DNA of 64,000 nucleotides. Origin: Microvirga splendida (lineage in GTDB: Bacteria > Pseudomonadota > Alphaproteobacteria > Rhizobiales > Beijerinckiaceae). Under the pieces are notes generated by a model. It saw nothing but the letters and a program-made list of their open reading frames with translations, was not told the DNA's origin and did no database searches. The translations under genes were made by a program, and so were the position numbers. Positions 1 through 8,772 of this stretch are shown piece by piece (position 1 is the first letter of the stretch; every line of letters begins with the position of its first letter). The stretch lies in NCBI RefSeq assembly GCF_016427565.1, contig NZ_JAELXT010000023.1, forward strand, positions 1 to 64,000. Reading direction: 5' to 3'.

Positions 1-515
1 GGCACGAAGAGAAGCTCGCCGTCGGCGTTGTAGAAGTACTCATCCTCCATCGAGCGGGTGATGAGATAGACATGCGCGCCCATGCCGGCCTGGGAGCCCG
101 CATCGCCCGCCGTGGTGATGGTGCGGATGCCCTCCAGGAACGAGACGGACTCGGCCGGGATCGGGATCGGGTCCCAGCGCATGGGCGCGATGGGCACCTC
201 GACCTCGGCGGCCGGCGCCGTGCGCCACAGGCCGCTATCGGCCTTCCGGAACTGACCCCAGTGGGAGACGGTCGGGCGGATGCGGTAGAGCCAGGAGCGC
301 TCGTTGGTGGTGCGCGGCGCCGTGAAGGGCGAGCCGGAGAGCTGCTCGGCATAGAGGCCGTAGGAGCACTTCTGCGGCGAGTTGCGCCCGATGGGCAGGG
401 CGCCGGGCAGCGCCTCGGTCTCGAAGCCGTTGCCGAAGCCGGACATGTAGCCGGGCTGGATGGCACTCTCGATCCGCTCGGAAGCCTGAGGCAGGGGCGG
501 GTTCTGGACATTCAT
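1..515 (-). CDS. hmgA: Homogentisate 1,2-dioxygenase, N-terminal part (cut by window edge)
   Basis: The minus strand reads from ATG at 515 to the window edge without a stop, giving about 171 residues of an enzyme of roughly 430-450. The protein begins [20 protein letters not shown] and contains the segment [20 protein letters not shown], both typical of homogentisate 1,2-dioxygenase. The enzyme opens the aromatic ring of homogentisate to maleylacetoacetate in tyrosine and phenylalanine breakdown, using Fe(II). The iron ligands lie in the C-terminal half, outside the window. A MarR-type regulator is divergently encoded, and an inverted repeat lies between them. The family assignment is firm; completeness cannot be judged. 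Confidence 0.93.
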   Translation of the reverse strand, partial: MNVQNPPLPQASERIESAIQPGYMSGFGNGFETEALPGALPIGRNSPQKCSYGLYAEQLSGSPFTAPRTTNERSWLYRIRPTVSHWGQFRKADSGLWRTAPAAEVEVPIAPMRWDPIPIPAESVSFLEGIRTITTAGDAGSQAGMGAHVYLITRSMEDEYFYNADGELLFV

Positions 516-531
516 GGGCATGACCTCCACA

Positions 532-568
532 GTTGGTCACGAATGTAACTATCCATTTTGTAACCAAC
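532..568. promoter_or_regulatory. Inverted repeat between hmgA and marR, probable MarR operator
   Basis: GTTGGTCAC at 532-540 is matched by GTAACCAAC at 560-568, which are reverse complements except for one position. The dyad lies in the 59-base divergent intergenic region, 16 bases upstream of the hmgA ATG and 6 bases upstream of the regulator ATG. MarR proteins bind such dyads as dimers. Control of both genes by the neighbouring regulator is inferred from position. Confidence 0.6.
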
Positions 569-574
569 AACCCG

Positions 575-1033
575 ATGGCCAAACTCCAGCTCGAAGCCTT
601 CCTGCCCTACCGGCTCAACCGGATCGCCGCGGCGGTCTCCCAGGATTTCCGCTCGGTCTATGGCCCGCACCATGACCTGACGATCCCGGAATGGCGGGTG
701 CTGGCCACGCTGGGACAGTTCGAGGCGATGAGCGCCAAGGCCATCGGCCGCCACTCGGCCATGCACAAGACGAAGGTGAGCCGGGCAGTGCGGGCTCTGG
801 AGGAGCGGCGCTGGCTCCGGCGCCGCCCAAGCGAGGAAGACCGCCGTGAGGAGATCCTGACGCTCACTGCACAGGGCGAGAAGGCCTACCGGCAAATCGT
901 GCCCAAGGCGCTTGCCTTCGAGCACCGCCTTCTGGAGCAGCTCGGGCCGGATGCCGGGCCTCTTCTTGCGGCCCTGGGACGCCTCGAGGCAGTGATCAAG
1001 GTCGCCGGACAGCTCGAAGACGACCGGACTTGA
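575..1033 (+). CDS. MarR-family transcriptional regulator, probable controller of hmgA
   Basis: This 152-residue protein has the MarR winged-helix layout: an N-terminal dimerisation helix (LEAFLPYRLNRIAAAVSQDF), a recognition region near residues 48-78 with the segment MHKTKVSRAVRALEERRWL, and a wing with the typical EDRREEILTLTAQG sequence. ATG at 575 was chosen because it gives a normal MarR length; the open frame continues upstream through the operator dyad to 533. It is divergent from hmgA, so it probably senses an aromatic intermediate of tyrosine breakdown and represses hmgA and itself. The ligand is not deducible from sequence. Its stop lies 15 bases from the convergent hemN stop. Confidence 0.85.
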   Translation: MAKLQLEAFLPYRLNRIAAAVSQDFRSVYGPHHDLTIPEWRVLATLGQFEAMSAKAIGRHSAMHKTKVSRAVRALEERRWLRRRPSEEDRREEILTLTAQGEKAYRQIVPKALAFEHRLLEQLGPDAGPLLAALGRLEAVIKVAGQLEDDRT

Positions 1034-1048
1034 CGCCCGGCCTCGCGA

Positions 1049-2401
1049 TCAGACCGCGCGGCTGTGACTGCGCCCGGAGGCGCCGAGATAGGCATCGAAG
1101 GCCGAGGCCACGCTCCTGACCAGGAAGCGGGCATTGTCGTTGACCGACAGCATGTTGCCCTCAAGCCGGATGATACCGTCATCCTGCAGCGCGCGCAGCT
1201 TCGGGATCTCTTGGAGGATAGCCTCGGGAGCGGTCTCGTGCTGGCGGCAGACCTGGCCCACATCGACCCGGAAATCGCACATTACGCGCTCGATGAGATC
1301 GGCCCGCAGGCGGTCGTCGGCCGTGAGGGCATAGCCCTTCACCGTCGCCAGTTCCCCACGCCGGATGCGCTCGGCGTAGCGCCCGAGCACCACCTCGTTC
1401 TGAACGTAGCCCTGGGTCAGCCGGCCGATGGCGGAAGCGCCGAAGCCGATCAGCACATCGCTGGAATCCGTCGTGTAGCCCTGGAAGTTCCGGTGCAGCG
1501 TTCCGTCGACCTGGGCTTGCACCATGGAATCGTCCGGCAGCGCATAATGATCGAGCCCGATGCGACGGTATCCGGCGCTCATCAGAGCCTCGGCAATGGC
1601 CTCCGCCTGGGCATAGCGAGCTTCACCATCGGGCAGCACCGCCTCGTCGATCTTGCGCTGGTGCTTCTTGAACGAGGGCACATGCGCATAGCCGAAGACG
1701 GAGAAGCGGTCCGGGCGAAGCGCAATGCTCTGCCGCACCGTCTCCAAGCAGGATTCCACATTCTGGTGCGGCAGGCCGTAGATGAGATCGAAGTTGATGC
1801 CGTGGACACCCGCCTCCCTCAGGCCTTCCGTCGCACGGGCTGTCTGCTCGAAGCTCTGGATGCGGTTGATGGCGCGCTGCACGACCGGGTCGAAGCTCTG
1901 GACGCCCAAGCTCGCCCGGGTGACGCCCGCCTCCCCCAGAGCCTTCGTCATTGTCTTCGTCAGGGTGCGCGGATCGATCTCGATAGCCACCTCGGCGGAG
2001 GTGTCGAGACGGAACCTGCGCCGCATCAGGGCGACGAGATCAAGAAGCTCGGACGGCTCCATGATGGTGGGGGTTCCACCGCCGAAATGCACGTGGCGCA
2101 CGGCCAGCGGACTGGTCAGGCGATCCCCGACAAGCTCGATCTCATGGCGCAAGACGGCGAGATAATCGATGATCGGCGCATCGCGTTGGGTGATGGTGGT
2201 GTGGCACCCGCAATACCAGCACATGGAGCGGCAGAAAGGCACGTGGAGGTAGAGGGAGGCTGTGGCGTCTGCGGGAAGCGAGGCGAGCCATTGCCCATAG
2301 GCCTCGTGGCCGATGGCATCGGAGAATTGCGGCGCCGTGGGATAGCTCGTGTAGCGGGGAAGCCGCTCCTCGCCGTATCGCGCCCTCAGGTCGTCTCTCA
2401 T
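1049..2401 (-). CDS. hemN: Oxygen-independent coproporphyrinogen III dehydrogenase
   Basis: The 450-residue product is a radical-SAM enzyme that oxidatively decarboxylates coproporphyrinogen III to protoporphyrinogen IX without oxygen in haem synthesis. The cluster motif C57-x3-C61-x2-C64 (FCRSMCWYCGC) binds [4Fe-4S], and the GGGTP segment follows. The N-terminal RYTSYPTAPQF and the HemN C-terminal domain (residues about 360-440) are both present, which separates it from HemW-type proteins. ATG 2401 starts MRDDLRARYGEERLPRY; a longer frame runs to 2692 but has no family similarity. A FixK/FNR-type box lies 56 bases upstream, consistent with induction at low oxygen. Confidence 0.96.
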   Translation of the reverse strand: MRDDLRARYGEERLPRYTSYPTAPQFSDAIGHEAYGQWLASLPADATASLYLHVPFCRSMCWYCGCHTTITQRDAPIIDYLAVLRHEIELVGDRLTSPLAVRHVHFGGGTPTIMEPSELLDLVALMRRRFRLDTSAEVAIEIDPRTLTKTMTKALGEAGVTRASLGVQSFDPVVQRAINRIQSFEQTARATEGLREAGVHGINFDLIYGLPHQNVESCLETVRQSIALRPDRFSVFGYAHVPSFKKHQRKIDEAVLPDGEARYAQAEAIAEALMSAGYRRIGLDHYALPDDSMVQAQVDGTLHRNFQGYTTDSSDVLIGFGASAIGRLTQGYVQNEVVLGRYAERIRRGELATVKGYALTADDRLRADLIERVMCDFRVDVGQVCRQHETAPEAILQEIPKLRALQDDGIIRLEGNMLSVNDNARFLVRSVASAFDAYLGASGRSHSRAV

Positions 2402-2456
2402 TGGGGTCCTCGCAGGTCCAGAAGTCCCGGTGTAGCGGGCTTTGCCCTCCGGTTCT

Positions 2457-2470
2457 TTGACCTCGGTCAA
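2457..2470. promoter_or_regulatory. FixK/FNR-type box upstream of hemN
   Basis: The sequence TTGACCTCGGTCAA is a perfect 14-base dyad matching the TTGA-N6-TCAA consensus of FNR/FixK regulators. It is centred about 63 bases upstream of the hemN ATG in the region shared with a divergent small gene. hemN is a classical target of these oxygen-responsive regulators in alphaproteobacteria, so activation under microaerobic conditions is a reasonable inference. Confidence 0.65.
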
Positions 2471-2585
2471 GTCTGCGGCAGCCCGGCTCCAACACTTTAG
2501 CGGTACCGGGAACCCATTCAGGCTGTACCCGGTTGAATTCACCGCCCTGGACCACATGACCCGAAAGAGGATGGAGGCGTGTGGA

Positions 2586-2969
2586 ATGGCCGAGATACGG
2601 GTTGGCGTGAAGGTCTCAGACGACCGGCAGTCGGTGACGGTCGAGATCGGCTCGACGGCAGGTTCCTCGCACCCGGTCGGGCTCGACCTCAACCAGCTGA
2701 CGAAGCTGATTCAGTTGCTCGGCCAGGCGAGGTCCCGCATGGTCGAGGGCTCGCAGAAGCTCCCGCTCGATGGGAAGACGGTGGAAACCGTGATCGAGCC
2801 GCCCTGGTATGTGCAGGTCGCGAGCATCGACGGCTCGCTGCTCGCCTTCGACCACCCAGCCTACGGGCCCCTTGCCTTCGCTATTCCCAGGGAGGACGTG
2901 GTCAGGATCGTGCGGACCCTGAACGAACACCTCGCCCTTCCGGCGGCGCATTCCGACAAGCCGAGCTAA
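2586..2969 (+). CDS. Conserved hypothetical protein, 127 aa
   Basis: I do not recognise the family. The 127-residue protein looks compact and soluble: an N-terminal beta-rich part (IRVGVKVSDDRQSVTVEIGS), a helical middle (LNQLTKLIQLLGQARSRMVE) and a central stretch TVIEPPWYVQVASIDGSLLAFDHP. No signal peptide or membrane segment is visible. ATG 2586 is preferred because GGAGG stands 8 bases upstream; ATG 2571 in the same frame has its purine run too close. It is divergent from hemN and could share the FixK-box region, but a link in function is not shown. Coding periodicity and the ribosome site make a real gene likely. Confidence 0.7.
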   Translation: MAEIRVGVKVSDDRQSVTVEIGSTAGSSHPVGLDLNQLTKLIQLLGQARSRMVEGSQKLPLDGKTVETVIEPPWYVQVASIDGSLLAFDHPAYGPLAFAIPREDVVRIVRTLNEHLALPAAHSDKPS

Positions 2970-3087
2970 CTCCCTCAGGGTTCCGAGGGCTGCAGCGCAT
3001 CCTCTGTCATGAAACTGTCACCAAAACTTCACTGTTACGGTTTCTGGGCACCTGTTATCGACGGGCTTTCGATCAGAGGAGACCATC

Positions 3088-3423
3088 GTGGCCGCGGAGA
3101 AACAGGACATCGTTCAGGGCTTGCTGGCCGACACCGAGAAGGCACTGAGGCGAAGCAAGAAGCTTGAAAAGACCCTGCTCAAGGTCGTCGCTCAGAGCGA
3201 GACCGGATCTGCCGCGGAAGGTTTTCTGAAATCCGTCCAGCAGGGCATGAAGGCGTTGAAGAGGGATGCCAAGCAGCTCGAGCGCTCACTCAATCCTGCT
3301 TCGAAGAAGGCACCTCGCCGAAAGGCTCCCGCGCTGAAATCGGCGGATGCCGAAACGCCCGCTCGCAAGAAAGCACCCGCCAAGGCCAGCAAAGCCTCCG
3401 GCAAGAAAGCGCCCGAGGCCTGA
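3088..3423 (+). CDS. Small lysine/alanine-rich protein with histone H1-like tail
   Basis: The frame starts at GTG 3088 behind AGAGGAG (3076 onward) and gives 111 residues. The first 70 residues are predicted helical (KALRRSKKLEKTLLKVVAQSE, MKALKRDAKQLERSL). The last 40 are a low-complexity basic tail of KKAP, RKAP and KKAPAKAS units that resembles histone H1-like bacterial proteins and PhaF-type tails. Such tails usually contact nucleic acid or polyanions. Nucleoid association is a guess from composition. No signal peptide or membrane segment is present, and the gene stands alone between a hypothetical gene and a convergent phosphodiesterase. Confidence 0.7.
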   Translation: MAAEKQDIVQGLLADTEKALRRSKKLEKTLLKVVAQSETGSAAEGFLKSVQQGMKALKRDAKQLERSLNPASKKAPRRKAPALKSADAETPARKKAPAKASKASGKKAPEA

Positions 3424-3449
3424 TACTGGAGGCTCTGTAGGCCTTTGCG

Positions 3450-4220
3450 TCACGCTGTCGGTAAGCCGATCTTCAGCGGACAGTGCTGTGTCGCGACTCC
3501 GGCGCCCTCGATCCAGCGATGCAGGAGGAAGCCTGGCAGCTCGACCTCCGCTTCCGCCCGGCCGGCTCCGAAGCCGCATGCTTCCTGATAGCGAACAGGG
3601 GGAGCGACCTGGCAGACCGCGTTGCCGAACTGGCCGAGCAGAGCCCGGTGGTGATGACCGGAGAGGACCCGCGCCACCTGCCTGTGACGGGATAGGATCT
3701 CAAACAGTCGCTCTGAACCTCTGAATAGGCGGATGGAATCCTTCTCCTCAAGCCCGCAGCGGAGCGGGGTGTGGTGAACGAGGATGAAGGTCGGAACAGA
3801 CGCCGCAGCTTCAAGAGCTTCCTTGAGGAAGTCGAGCGTTTCATCGTCGAGAGCCCCTTCGACCCGACCCGGAATGAGGCTGTCGAGACCGATCAGCCGC
3901 ACGGGCCGGGTCTCGACCACGAAATTCAGGGGTCCTGAGGCCGGCAGATAGCCATGGTCGAGGAAGGCCGCGCGCATGGCCTCGCGGTCGTCATGGTTGC
4001 CGGGCACCATATAGATCGGCATACGCAGCGAAGAGAGATAACGCGCCAGCAGAGCGTAATCGTCGGGGCTTCCCTCGCCGATGTCTCCCGTGACGACCAC
4101 GACGTCAGGCTGCGGCGACAGGCGCAACACACTGGCAATGGCCTCTACGGTATGAGCATTCGTCGCCGAGAGCGGCGCCCGGGCGCAGACATGCAGGTCG
4201 GAGAGGTGAGCGATCAGCAT
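3450..4220 (-). CDS. Calcineurin-like metallophosphoesterase (CpdA/Icc-like)
   Basis: The 256-residue protein carries the full metallophosphoesterase motif set: D8 and H10 (HLSDLH), D46 (TGDIGE), N75-H76 (GNHDD), a middle HHTP motif and the C-terminal GHHHRAL histidines. It is closest in layout to class III cyclic nucleotide and glycerophosphodiester phosphodiesterases. ATG 4220 is used because the motif block begins at once; the open frame extends to 4253. It lies 7 bases behind a truncated ABC permease gene, an arrangement seen in rhizobial phosphoester uptake operons, so a substrate imported by that former transporter is possible. The true substrate is unknown. Confidence 0.85.
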   Translation of the reverse strand: MLIAHLSDLHVCARAPLSATNAHTVEAIASVLRLSPQPDVVVVTGDIGEGSPDDYALLARYLSSLRMPIYMVPGNHDDREAMRAAFLDHGYLPASGPLNFVVETRPVRLIGLDSLIPGRVEGALDDETLDFLKEALEAAASVPTFILVHHTPLRCGLEEKDSIRLFRGSERLFEILSRHRQVARVLSGHHHRALLGQFGNAVCQVAPPVRYQEACGFGAGRAEAEVELPGFLLHRWIEGAGVATQHCPLKIGLPTA

Positions 4221-4227
4221 CGGGGCC

Positions 4228-4854
4228 TCACTGTCCCACCTTGGCGAGCACATCGGCGCGCAGGAACTGTTCCACCAGCAGCATGAACCCGATCGACGGC
4301 ACCAGGAGTATGAGAGCCGTGATCGACGCGATCTGGTAATTGCCGCCGGCGCTTGCCGTGTAGAGCAGCAGCGGCAGCGTGTTCACCTCGGGAGCGCCGA
4401 CGAAGAAGGTGGCGGTGAACTCGTCGAGGGATTCGAGGAACACGAACACAGCACTCGCCATCAGGCCGGGCATGGCCAGCGGCAGGGTGATGTCGGCGAA
4501 GGTCCGCAAGGGCCCGGCTCCGGAGATGCGGGCCGCCTCCTCCAGCGTGTGATCCACGGCCGCGAAGGCGGCGGTCGCGATCCAGATGGCATAGACGAGC
4601 CCGTGAACCGTATGGACCAGGATGACGCCCAGATAGGTTCCGTTGAGTCCCACATCGTAGAAGAGGCGGGCGATGTTCATGTAGACCGGCAGGTTCGGAA
4701 AGGCCTGCGGCACCAGGAACATGAGAAGGATGATGCTGCGCGCCGGCAGTCTGAGCCGGGCCAGGGCGTAGCCCGCAGGGATGGCAAGCGACAGGGACAG
4801 CACCACCACCCCGAGGGCGATGAGCACGCTGTTGGTGACGACGGCGTCTAAAGA
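4228..4854 (-). pseudogene. 5'-truncated ABC transporter permease
   Basis: About 205 residues of a binding-protein-dependent permease remain, covering most of the transmembrane region. The EAA loop is intact (EEAARISGAGPLRTFADITLPL) and the end FLRADVLAKVGQ is normal. The recognisable sequence begins with SLDAVVTNSVLIALG at about 4854; a complete protein would have roughly 60-80 more N-terminal residues with the first membrane helix. Upstream the same frame holds unrelated residues and stops at 4891-4893, and no matching permease, ATPase or binding-protein gene follows. A GTG at 4827 could start a shortened protein. I read this as the remnant of a deleted transport operon. Confidence 0.65.
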
Positions 4855-5389
4855 TACTGCGCTACACTTTTGTGACGCGACTTTCCGCAGTCAGACAATC
4901 AGCCTTGGCGGGAGATCAGTCGCAGAACATGCTGCACCGCGCGCATGCTGACGGCGGGCAGCGTTGCACCAGGCATTCCGATCCTCGAGTGTGGGAGCAG
5001 CATCGTGGCGCAAGGATGGAGCCTTCTCACAGGTTCGGAGAAAGTGAGCGACTAACCAAGGGCGGAGATCGATATCGCCACCGCGAAATCTTAGGCGGAG
5101 GCCCCGCCCGCTTGAACGACGGCTAGATCCGATAGCGCACATCGATCCCCTGGAATTGATGTGGATGGTCGCAAGGGCTCGCCTCGTCATGCCGACGGCA
5201 GTGGTTTGCCTGCTGGCAGGGACTCCGATCTGAACCGAAGACCCAGATCCTGTGCTTCGTCGCAGGGGCGCATTCGGTATTCTACAGAGAGACGTTGCTG
5301 ACCATCCGAATGCTGAGCGAGGATCTGACCCTGTTCGTTGGCCTCATGTAAGCACATCCGCCGCCATCGACGATTGCGCCGGCTCGCGG
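4855..5389. other. Gene-free stretch at a probable deletion junction
   Basis: These 535 bases hold no convincing gene. Frames of about 85-110 codons exist but show no recognisable family, no good ribosome site and atypical composition. The segment separates the truncated permease from the end of an unrelated amino-acid ABC operon. I found no terminal inverted repeat or transposase motif that would identify an insertion sequence. Confidence 0.5.
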
Positions 5390-6181
5390 TCAGTTCAGGC
5401 GCGACGTGTTGCTCAGGAAGGCTTTCAGGCGCGGGCTGGATGGGGCGCTCAGAACACGGGACGGAGCTCCCTCCTCCTCGATCAGCCCCTGATGCAGGAA
5501 CACCACATGGTTCGACACGTCGCGGGCGAACCCCATCTCGTGCGTGACCACGATCATGGTTCTCCCTTCCTCGGCGAGTGAGCGCATGACCCGCAGGACC
5601 TCGCCGACGAGTTCGGGATCGAGGGCCGAGGTCGGCTCGTCGAACAGCATGACGTCCGGCTCCATGGCGAGCGCGCGGGCAATCGCCACACGCTGCTGCT
5701 CGCCGCCCGACAGGAAGGCCGGGTAGGCCTCCTTGCGATGCGCCACGCCCACCCGTTCGAGATAATGCTCGGCGCGCGCCACTGCATCCTTGCGCGAGAG
5801 GCCGAGAACGATCATCGGGGCTTCGATCACGTTCTGGAGCGCCGTCATATGCCCCCAGAGATTGAACTGCTGGAACACCATGGCGACACGCGCGCGCAGG
5901 CGCCGCAGCTGCGCCTGGTCCACCGCCTGAAGCTCGCCCTTCTTATCCGCCTTGAGCAGCAGTTCCTCACCGGCGATCTCGATGCGCCCGGCATTGGGAC
6001 GCTCCAGGAGGTTGAGGCAGCGCAGGAAGGTGCTCTTGCCCGAGCCGGATGCACCGATCATCGAGATCACGTCGCCGGCCTTGGCGTTGATCGAAAGCCC
6101 TTTGAGCACCTCGACCGGGCCGAAGCTCTTGCGGATGTCGACGGCCGTCAGGACACCGGCGGAGTTCTGCGAATTCTTCAT
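5390..6181 (-). CDS. Polar amino-acid ABC transporter ATP-binding protein
   Basis: The 263-residue product is an ABC ATPase of the HisP/GlnQ/OccP family. It has Walker [10 protein letters not shown] at 43-51, Q-loop FQQFN near 103-107, signature LSGGEQQ at 157-163, Walker [13 protein letters not shown] at 178-189 and the switch histidine in [11 protein letters not shown] 6181 has GAGGG seven bases upstream and gives the usual family length. An in-frame ATG at 6226 overlaps the upstream stop as ATGA and would add 15 residues, so the start is not settled. It is the last gene of a five-gene operon and would energise the two permeases encoded upstream. Confidence 0.93.
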   Translation of the reverse strand: MKNSQNSAGVLTAVDIRKSFGPVEVLKGLSINAKAGDVISMIGASGSGKSTFLRCLNLLERPNAGRIEIAGEELLLKADKKGELQAVDQAQLRRLRARVAMVFQQFNLWGHMTALQNVIEAPMIVLGLSRKDAVARAEHYLERVGVAHRKEAYPAFLSGGEQQRVAIARALAMEPDVMLFDEPTSALDPELVGEVLRVMRSLAEEGRTMIVVTHEMGFARDVSNHVVFLHQGLIEEEGAPSRVLSAPSSPRLKAFLSNTSRLN

Positions 6182-6222
6182 GGTTGGGCCCTCATGGGGG
6201 ATCGGCATGGCGGTGGCGCTTG

Positions 6223-7338
6223 TCATGGGCTCAACAGCTTTCCATGGCGGAAGGTCTCCGTGCCGGCGATCTTGCCGAGGCGTTTCCCGGCATGGGCGAA
6301 ACGCCCGCTGCACCGGGCGTAGAAGACGCCGTCGGTGGAGGAGCGGATCAGAGTCTCCTCCCCCGAAACGGGATCGAGCAGCCTTGCCATCACATCGCCG
6401 GTCTCCACCCGCTCCCCGGTCTCCCGCTGGAAAACGACGATCCCGGGGCGAGGCGCGGTCAGCGGCTCGGAACCGGCAAGCGGAGTGGGCTTCACGCCCG
6501 TTTCCGGAACGGGCGGCGCCGATCCGGCGATGACGCCGCGATGGGTCAGAAAATTCAGGATCGCCTGGGCGTCAGCCTCGGCGAGGGCATCGCTCACATC
6601 GGACTCGCCGCGCAGCTCCAGCGTTGTGGCCAGTCCCGCGAGGGGAATGGCCGCCTGGGGAAAGCGCTCCTGCAACTGCAGCCACGGGCGGCTCACGGCC
6701 TCGTCGAAGGGATTGTCGCCGGATTCGGTTGCAAGCAGCATGGCCTTCGCTCCGAGATACGCGGCGAGCGGCGCGAAATCGTCGGATTGCGGCGTGAGCG
6801 TATAGAGATGAACGACGGCCTCGGAATCGCAGTGGATGTCGAGCACCACATCGGCGTCGATGGCTTCCGTGAGCAGCATGTGCTTGAGGTGCTCCGTCGG
6901 CGACACGGGCTTTCGCCTCGCCAGCGCTTCCTTCAAAGCCGTGCGGATCAGCGCCACGTTCGCCACACCGTCTTGGCCGAGGCGGGACCCGACGGCCTCG
7001 GCCACCTCGTCGACCAAGTCCGGGAAAGCGCGGTTGAAGTTGCCCCCGTCGGCCATGTCGAACCGGCCGTGGAACACGCCGTTGAGGCGCTGCGTCAGGC
7101 CAATGGGATTGGCCACGGGCACGAGCACGATCTCGCCCTCGATCCGGCCGGCCTCTTCCAGCGCCGTGAGATGCCCGCGCAGGCAATGCGCGGTCAGGTG
7201 CCCGGGGGTCTCGTCCGCATGGAGGCCTGCCTGGATATACACCTTCGGGCCGGCGCCGGGCAGGCCGAAGCGCAGGACCGTGAGGCCGATGGAAACACCC
7301 GGGGTGGTTCCGGGCAACGGGAAGGTCTCGTGGCGCAT
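6223..7338 (-). CDS. Succinylglutamate desuccinylase/aspartoacylase-family zinc hydrolase
   Basis: This 371-residue protein belongs to the AstE/AspA branch of zinc carboxypeptidases. The zinc motif GLHADETPG supplies H40 and E43, and [10 protein letters not shown] supplies H169. A C-terminal beta-rich domain (about 275-371) resembles that of EutE-like deacylases. Such enzymes remove an acyl group from N-acylated amino acids. ATG 7338 overlaps the upstream permease stop as TGATG; a GTG one codon earlier is possible. It sits inside an amino-acid ABC operon, which suggests that the transporter brings in an N-acyl amino acid or related compound that this enzyme splits. The exact substrate is not deducible. 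Confidence 0.87.
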   Translation of the reverse strand: MRHETFPLPGTTPGVSIGLTVLRFGLPGAGPKVYIQAGLHADETPGHLTAHCLRGHLTALEEAGRIEGEIVLVPVANPIGLTQRLNGVFHGRFDMADGGNFNRAFPDLVDEVAEAVGSRLGQDGVANVALIRTALKEALARRKPVSPTEHLKHMLLTEAIDADVVLDIHCDSEAVVHLYTLTPQSDDFAPLAAYLGAKAMLLATESGDNPFDEAVSRPWLQLQERFPQAAIPLAGLATTLELRGESDVSDALAEADAQAILNFLTHRGVIAGSAPPVPETGVKPTPLAGSEPLTAPRPGIVVFQRETGERVETGDVMARLLDPVSGEETLIRSSTDGVFYARCSGRFAHAGKRLGKIAGTETFRHGKLLSP

Positions 7339-8042
7339 CACGCAACTCCGGAAGCGACCGGCCGCAGGTGCCGGAGGAAGCGGCGCTCCGCCAGCTTGAA
7401 CAGGCCGGCCATGCCGAACGTGAGAACAAAGTAGATCACCGCCACGACTCCGAAGGATTCGATGGGGCTCAGGTGGTTGTAGTAGATGTCGCGCGCCACG
7501 CGGGTGATCTCGACGAGAGTGACCGTGCTCGCGATGGCGGTGGCATGCATGAGCATGACGACCTCGTTGCCGTACTGGGGCAGCGCACGGCGCAGGGCGC
7601 TCGGCAGGAGAATGCGCCGGTAGATCGCCGCCTCACTCAGGCCGCAGGCGCGGGCGGCCTCGAGCTCGCCGGAGGGCGTGGCGCGCAGGGCACCGGCAAA
7701 GATCTCGGTGGTATAGGCCGTGGTGTTGAGGGTGAAGACGAGCCAGGCGCAGAACCAGGCATCGCGCAGGAACGGCCAGACGAAGCTCTCCCGCACGGCC
7801 TCGAACTGCGCCAGCCCGTAATAGACCATGAACATCTGCACGAGCAGGGGCGTGCCCCGCAGCACGTAGGTGAAGAGCCACACCGGCTTCGAGAGCCACG
7901 GGTTCGGGGACACGCGCGCGACGGCGAGCGGAACGGACATGAGGAAGCCCGCGCCGCAGGACAGGACGAGCAGGAGCATCGTCGTCTGCAGGCCCTTCAG
8001 GAATGCCGGGATGGAGTCGACAATGACGGACCAGTCGATCAT
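7338..8042 (-). CDS. Polar amino-acid ABC transporter permease (HisM/OccM type)
   Basis: The 234-residue membrane protein has about five transmembrane segments and the amino-acid permease signature, including TPLLVQMFMVYYGL near the N-terminal third and the EAA loop GELEAARACGLSEAAIYRRILLPSA, which docks on the ATPase. The start ATG at 8042 overlaps the stop of the preceding permease (ATGA), indicating translational coupling. With its partner permease it forms the heterodimeric inner-membrane channel. Confidence 0.93.
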   Translation of the reverse strand: MIDWSVIVDSIPAFLKGLQTTMLLLVLSCGAGFLMSVPLAVARVSPNPWLSKPVWLFTYVLRGTPLLVQMFMVYYGLAQFEAVRESFVWPFLRDAWFCAWLVFTLNTTAYTTEIFAGALRATPSGELEAARACGLSEAAIYRRILLPSALRRALPQYGNEVVMLMHATAIASTVTLVEITRVARDIYYNHLSPIESFGVVAVIYFVLTFGMAGLFKLAERRFLRHLRPVASGVA

Positions 8043-8731
8043 CGGAACTCCACCTTCCTTACGCCGTGGGAATAGCGGCTCTCGACCCAGCGCAGGGCCA
8101 GGATCGAGATCGTCGTGAGCGCGAGATAGATCAGCGCGATGGTGGCGTAGAACGTGAAGGGCTTTCGCGTCGCCGCCGAGGCGAGATTCGCCCGGTGCAC
8201 CATGTCGTCCAGGCCGATGATGGAAACGAGCGCGCTGGCTTTCAGCATCACGAGCCAGCTGTTGGTGAAGCCGGGAAGCGCGTGTCGCACCATCTGCGGC
8301 AGGGTGATGCGGCGCAGCACCTCGCAGCGCGTGAGCCCGAAGGCCTGGCCCGCCTCGATCTGCCCGCGCGGGATCGCCATGATCGCGCCCCGGAACGTCT
8401 CGGTGAGGAACGCGCCGTAGATGAAGCCCATGGTCATCGTGCCGGCAATGAAGGGGTCGATGTCGATATAGCCCCAGCCGTAATAATCCGCGACCTCATT
8501 AATCGCGATCTGCCCGCCGTAGAAGATGAGCAGCATGAGGACGAGGTCGGGCACGCCGCGGATGATGGTCGTATAGGTCTCGGCGACGACGCGGGGCGTG
8601 CGCGCGCTCGACAGCTTGGCGGCGGCGCCGATCATGCCGAACACGCAGGCGATCACAAGCGATGTGCCGGCGACGCTGACTGTCGATTGAAGGCCGCCGA
8701 GAATGGCGGGCAGATAGCCGTGCAGCAACAT
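8039..8731 (-). CDS. Polar amino-acid ABC transporter permease (HisQ/OccQ type)
   Basis: The 230-residue protein is the second permease of the pair. It contains the typical RGVPDLVLMLLIFYGGQ segment and an EAA loop RGQIEAGQAFGLTRCEVLRRI. About five hydrophobic helices are visible. It is the first membrane-protein gene after the binding protein, separated from it by 128 bases that contain a perfect hairpin, and it overlaps the next permease by four bases. Heterodimer formation with the following gene product is expected from the family. Confidence 0.92.
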   Translation of the reverse strand: MLLHGYLPAILGGLQSTVSVAGTSLVIACVFGMIGAAAKLSSARTPRVVAETYTTIIRGVPDLVLMLLIFYGGQIAINEVADYYGWGYIDIDPFIAGTMTMGFIYGAFLTETFRGAIMAIPRGQIEAGQAFGLTRCEVLRRITLPQMVRHALPGFTNSWLVMLKASALVSIIGLDDMVHRANLASAATRKPFTFYATIALIYLALTTISILALRWVESRYSHGVRKVEFR

Positions 8732-8772
8732 GGAGCGGGTCCCGCGCGGCCCACTCGCCTGCGCGTCTGCGT

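Noticed and set aside
1064..2500. Long plus-strand frame of 478 codons opposite hemN
   Set aside because: Shadow frame: hemN on the minus strand has the full radical-SAM motifs and the plus-strand translation matches no family.
5252..5581. Plus-strand frame of 109 codons across the end of the ABC ATPase gene
   Set aside because: Overlaps the ATPase gene, has no motif and no ribosome site.
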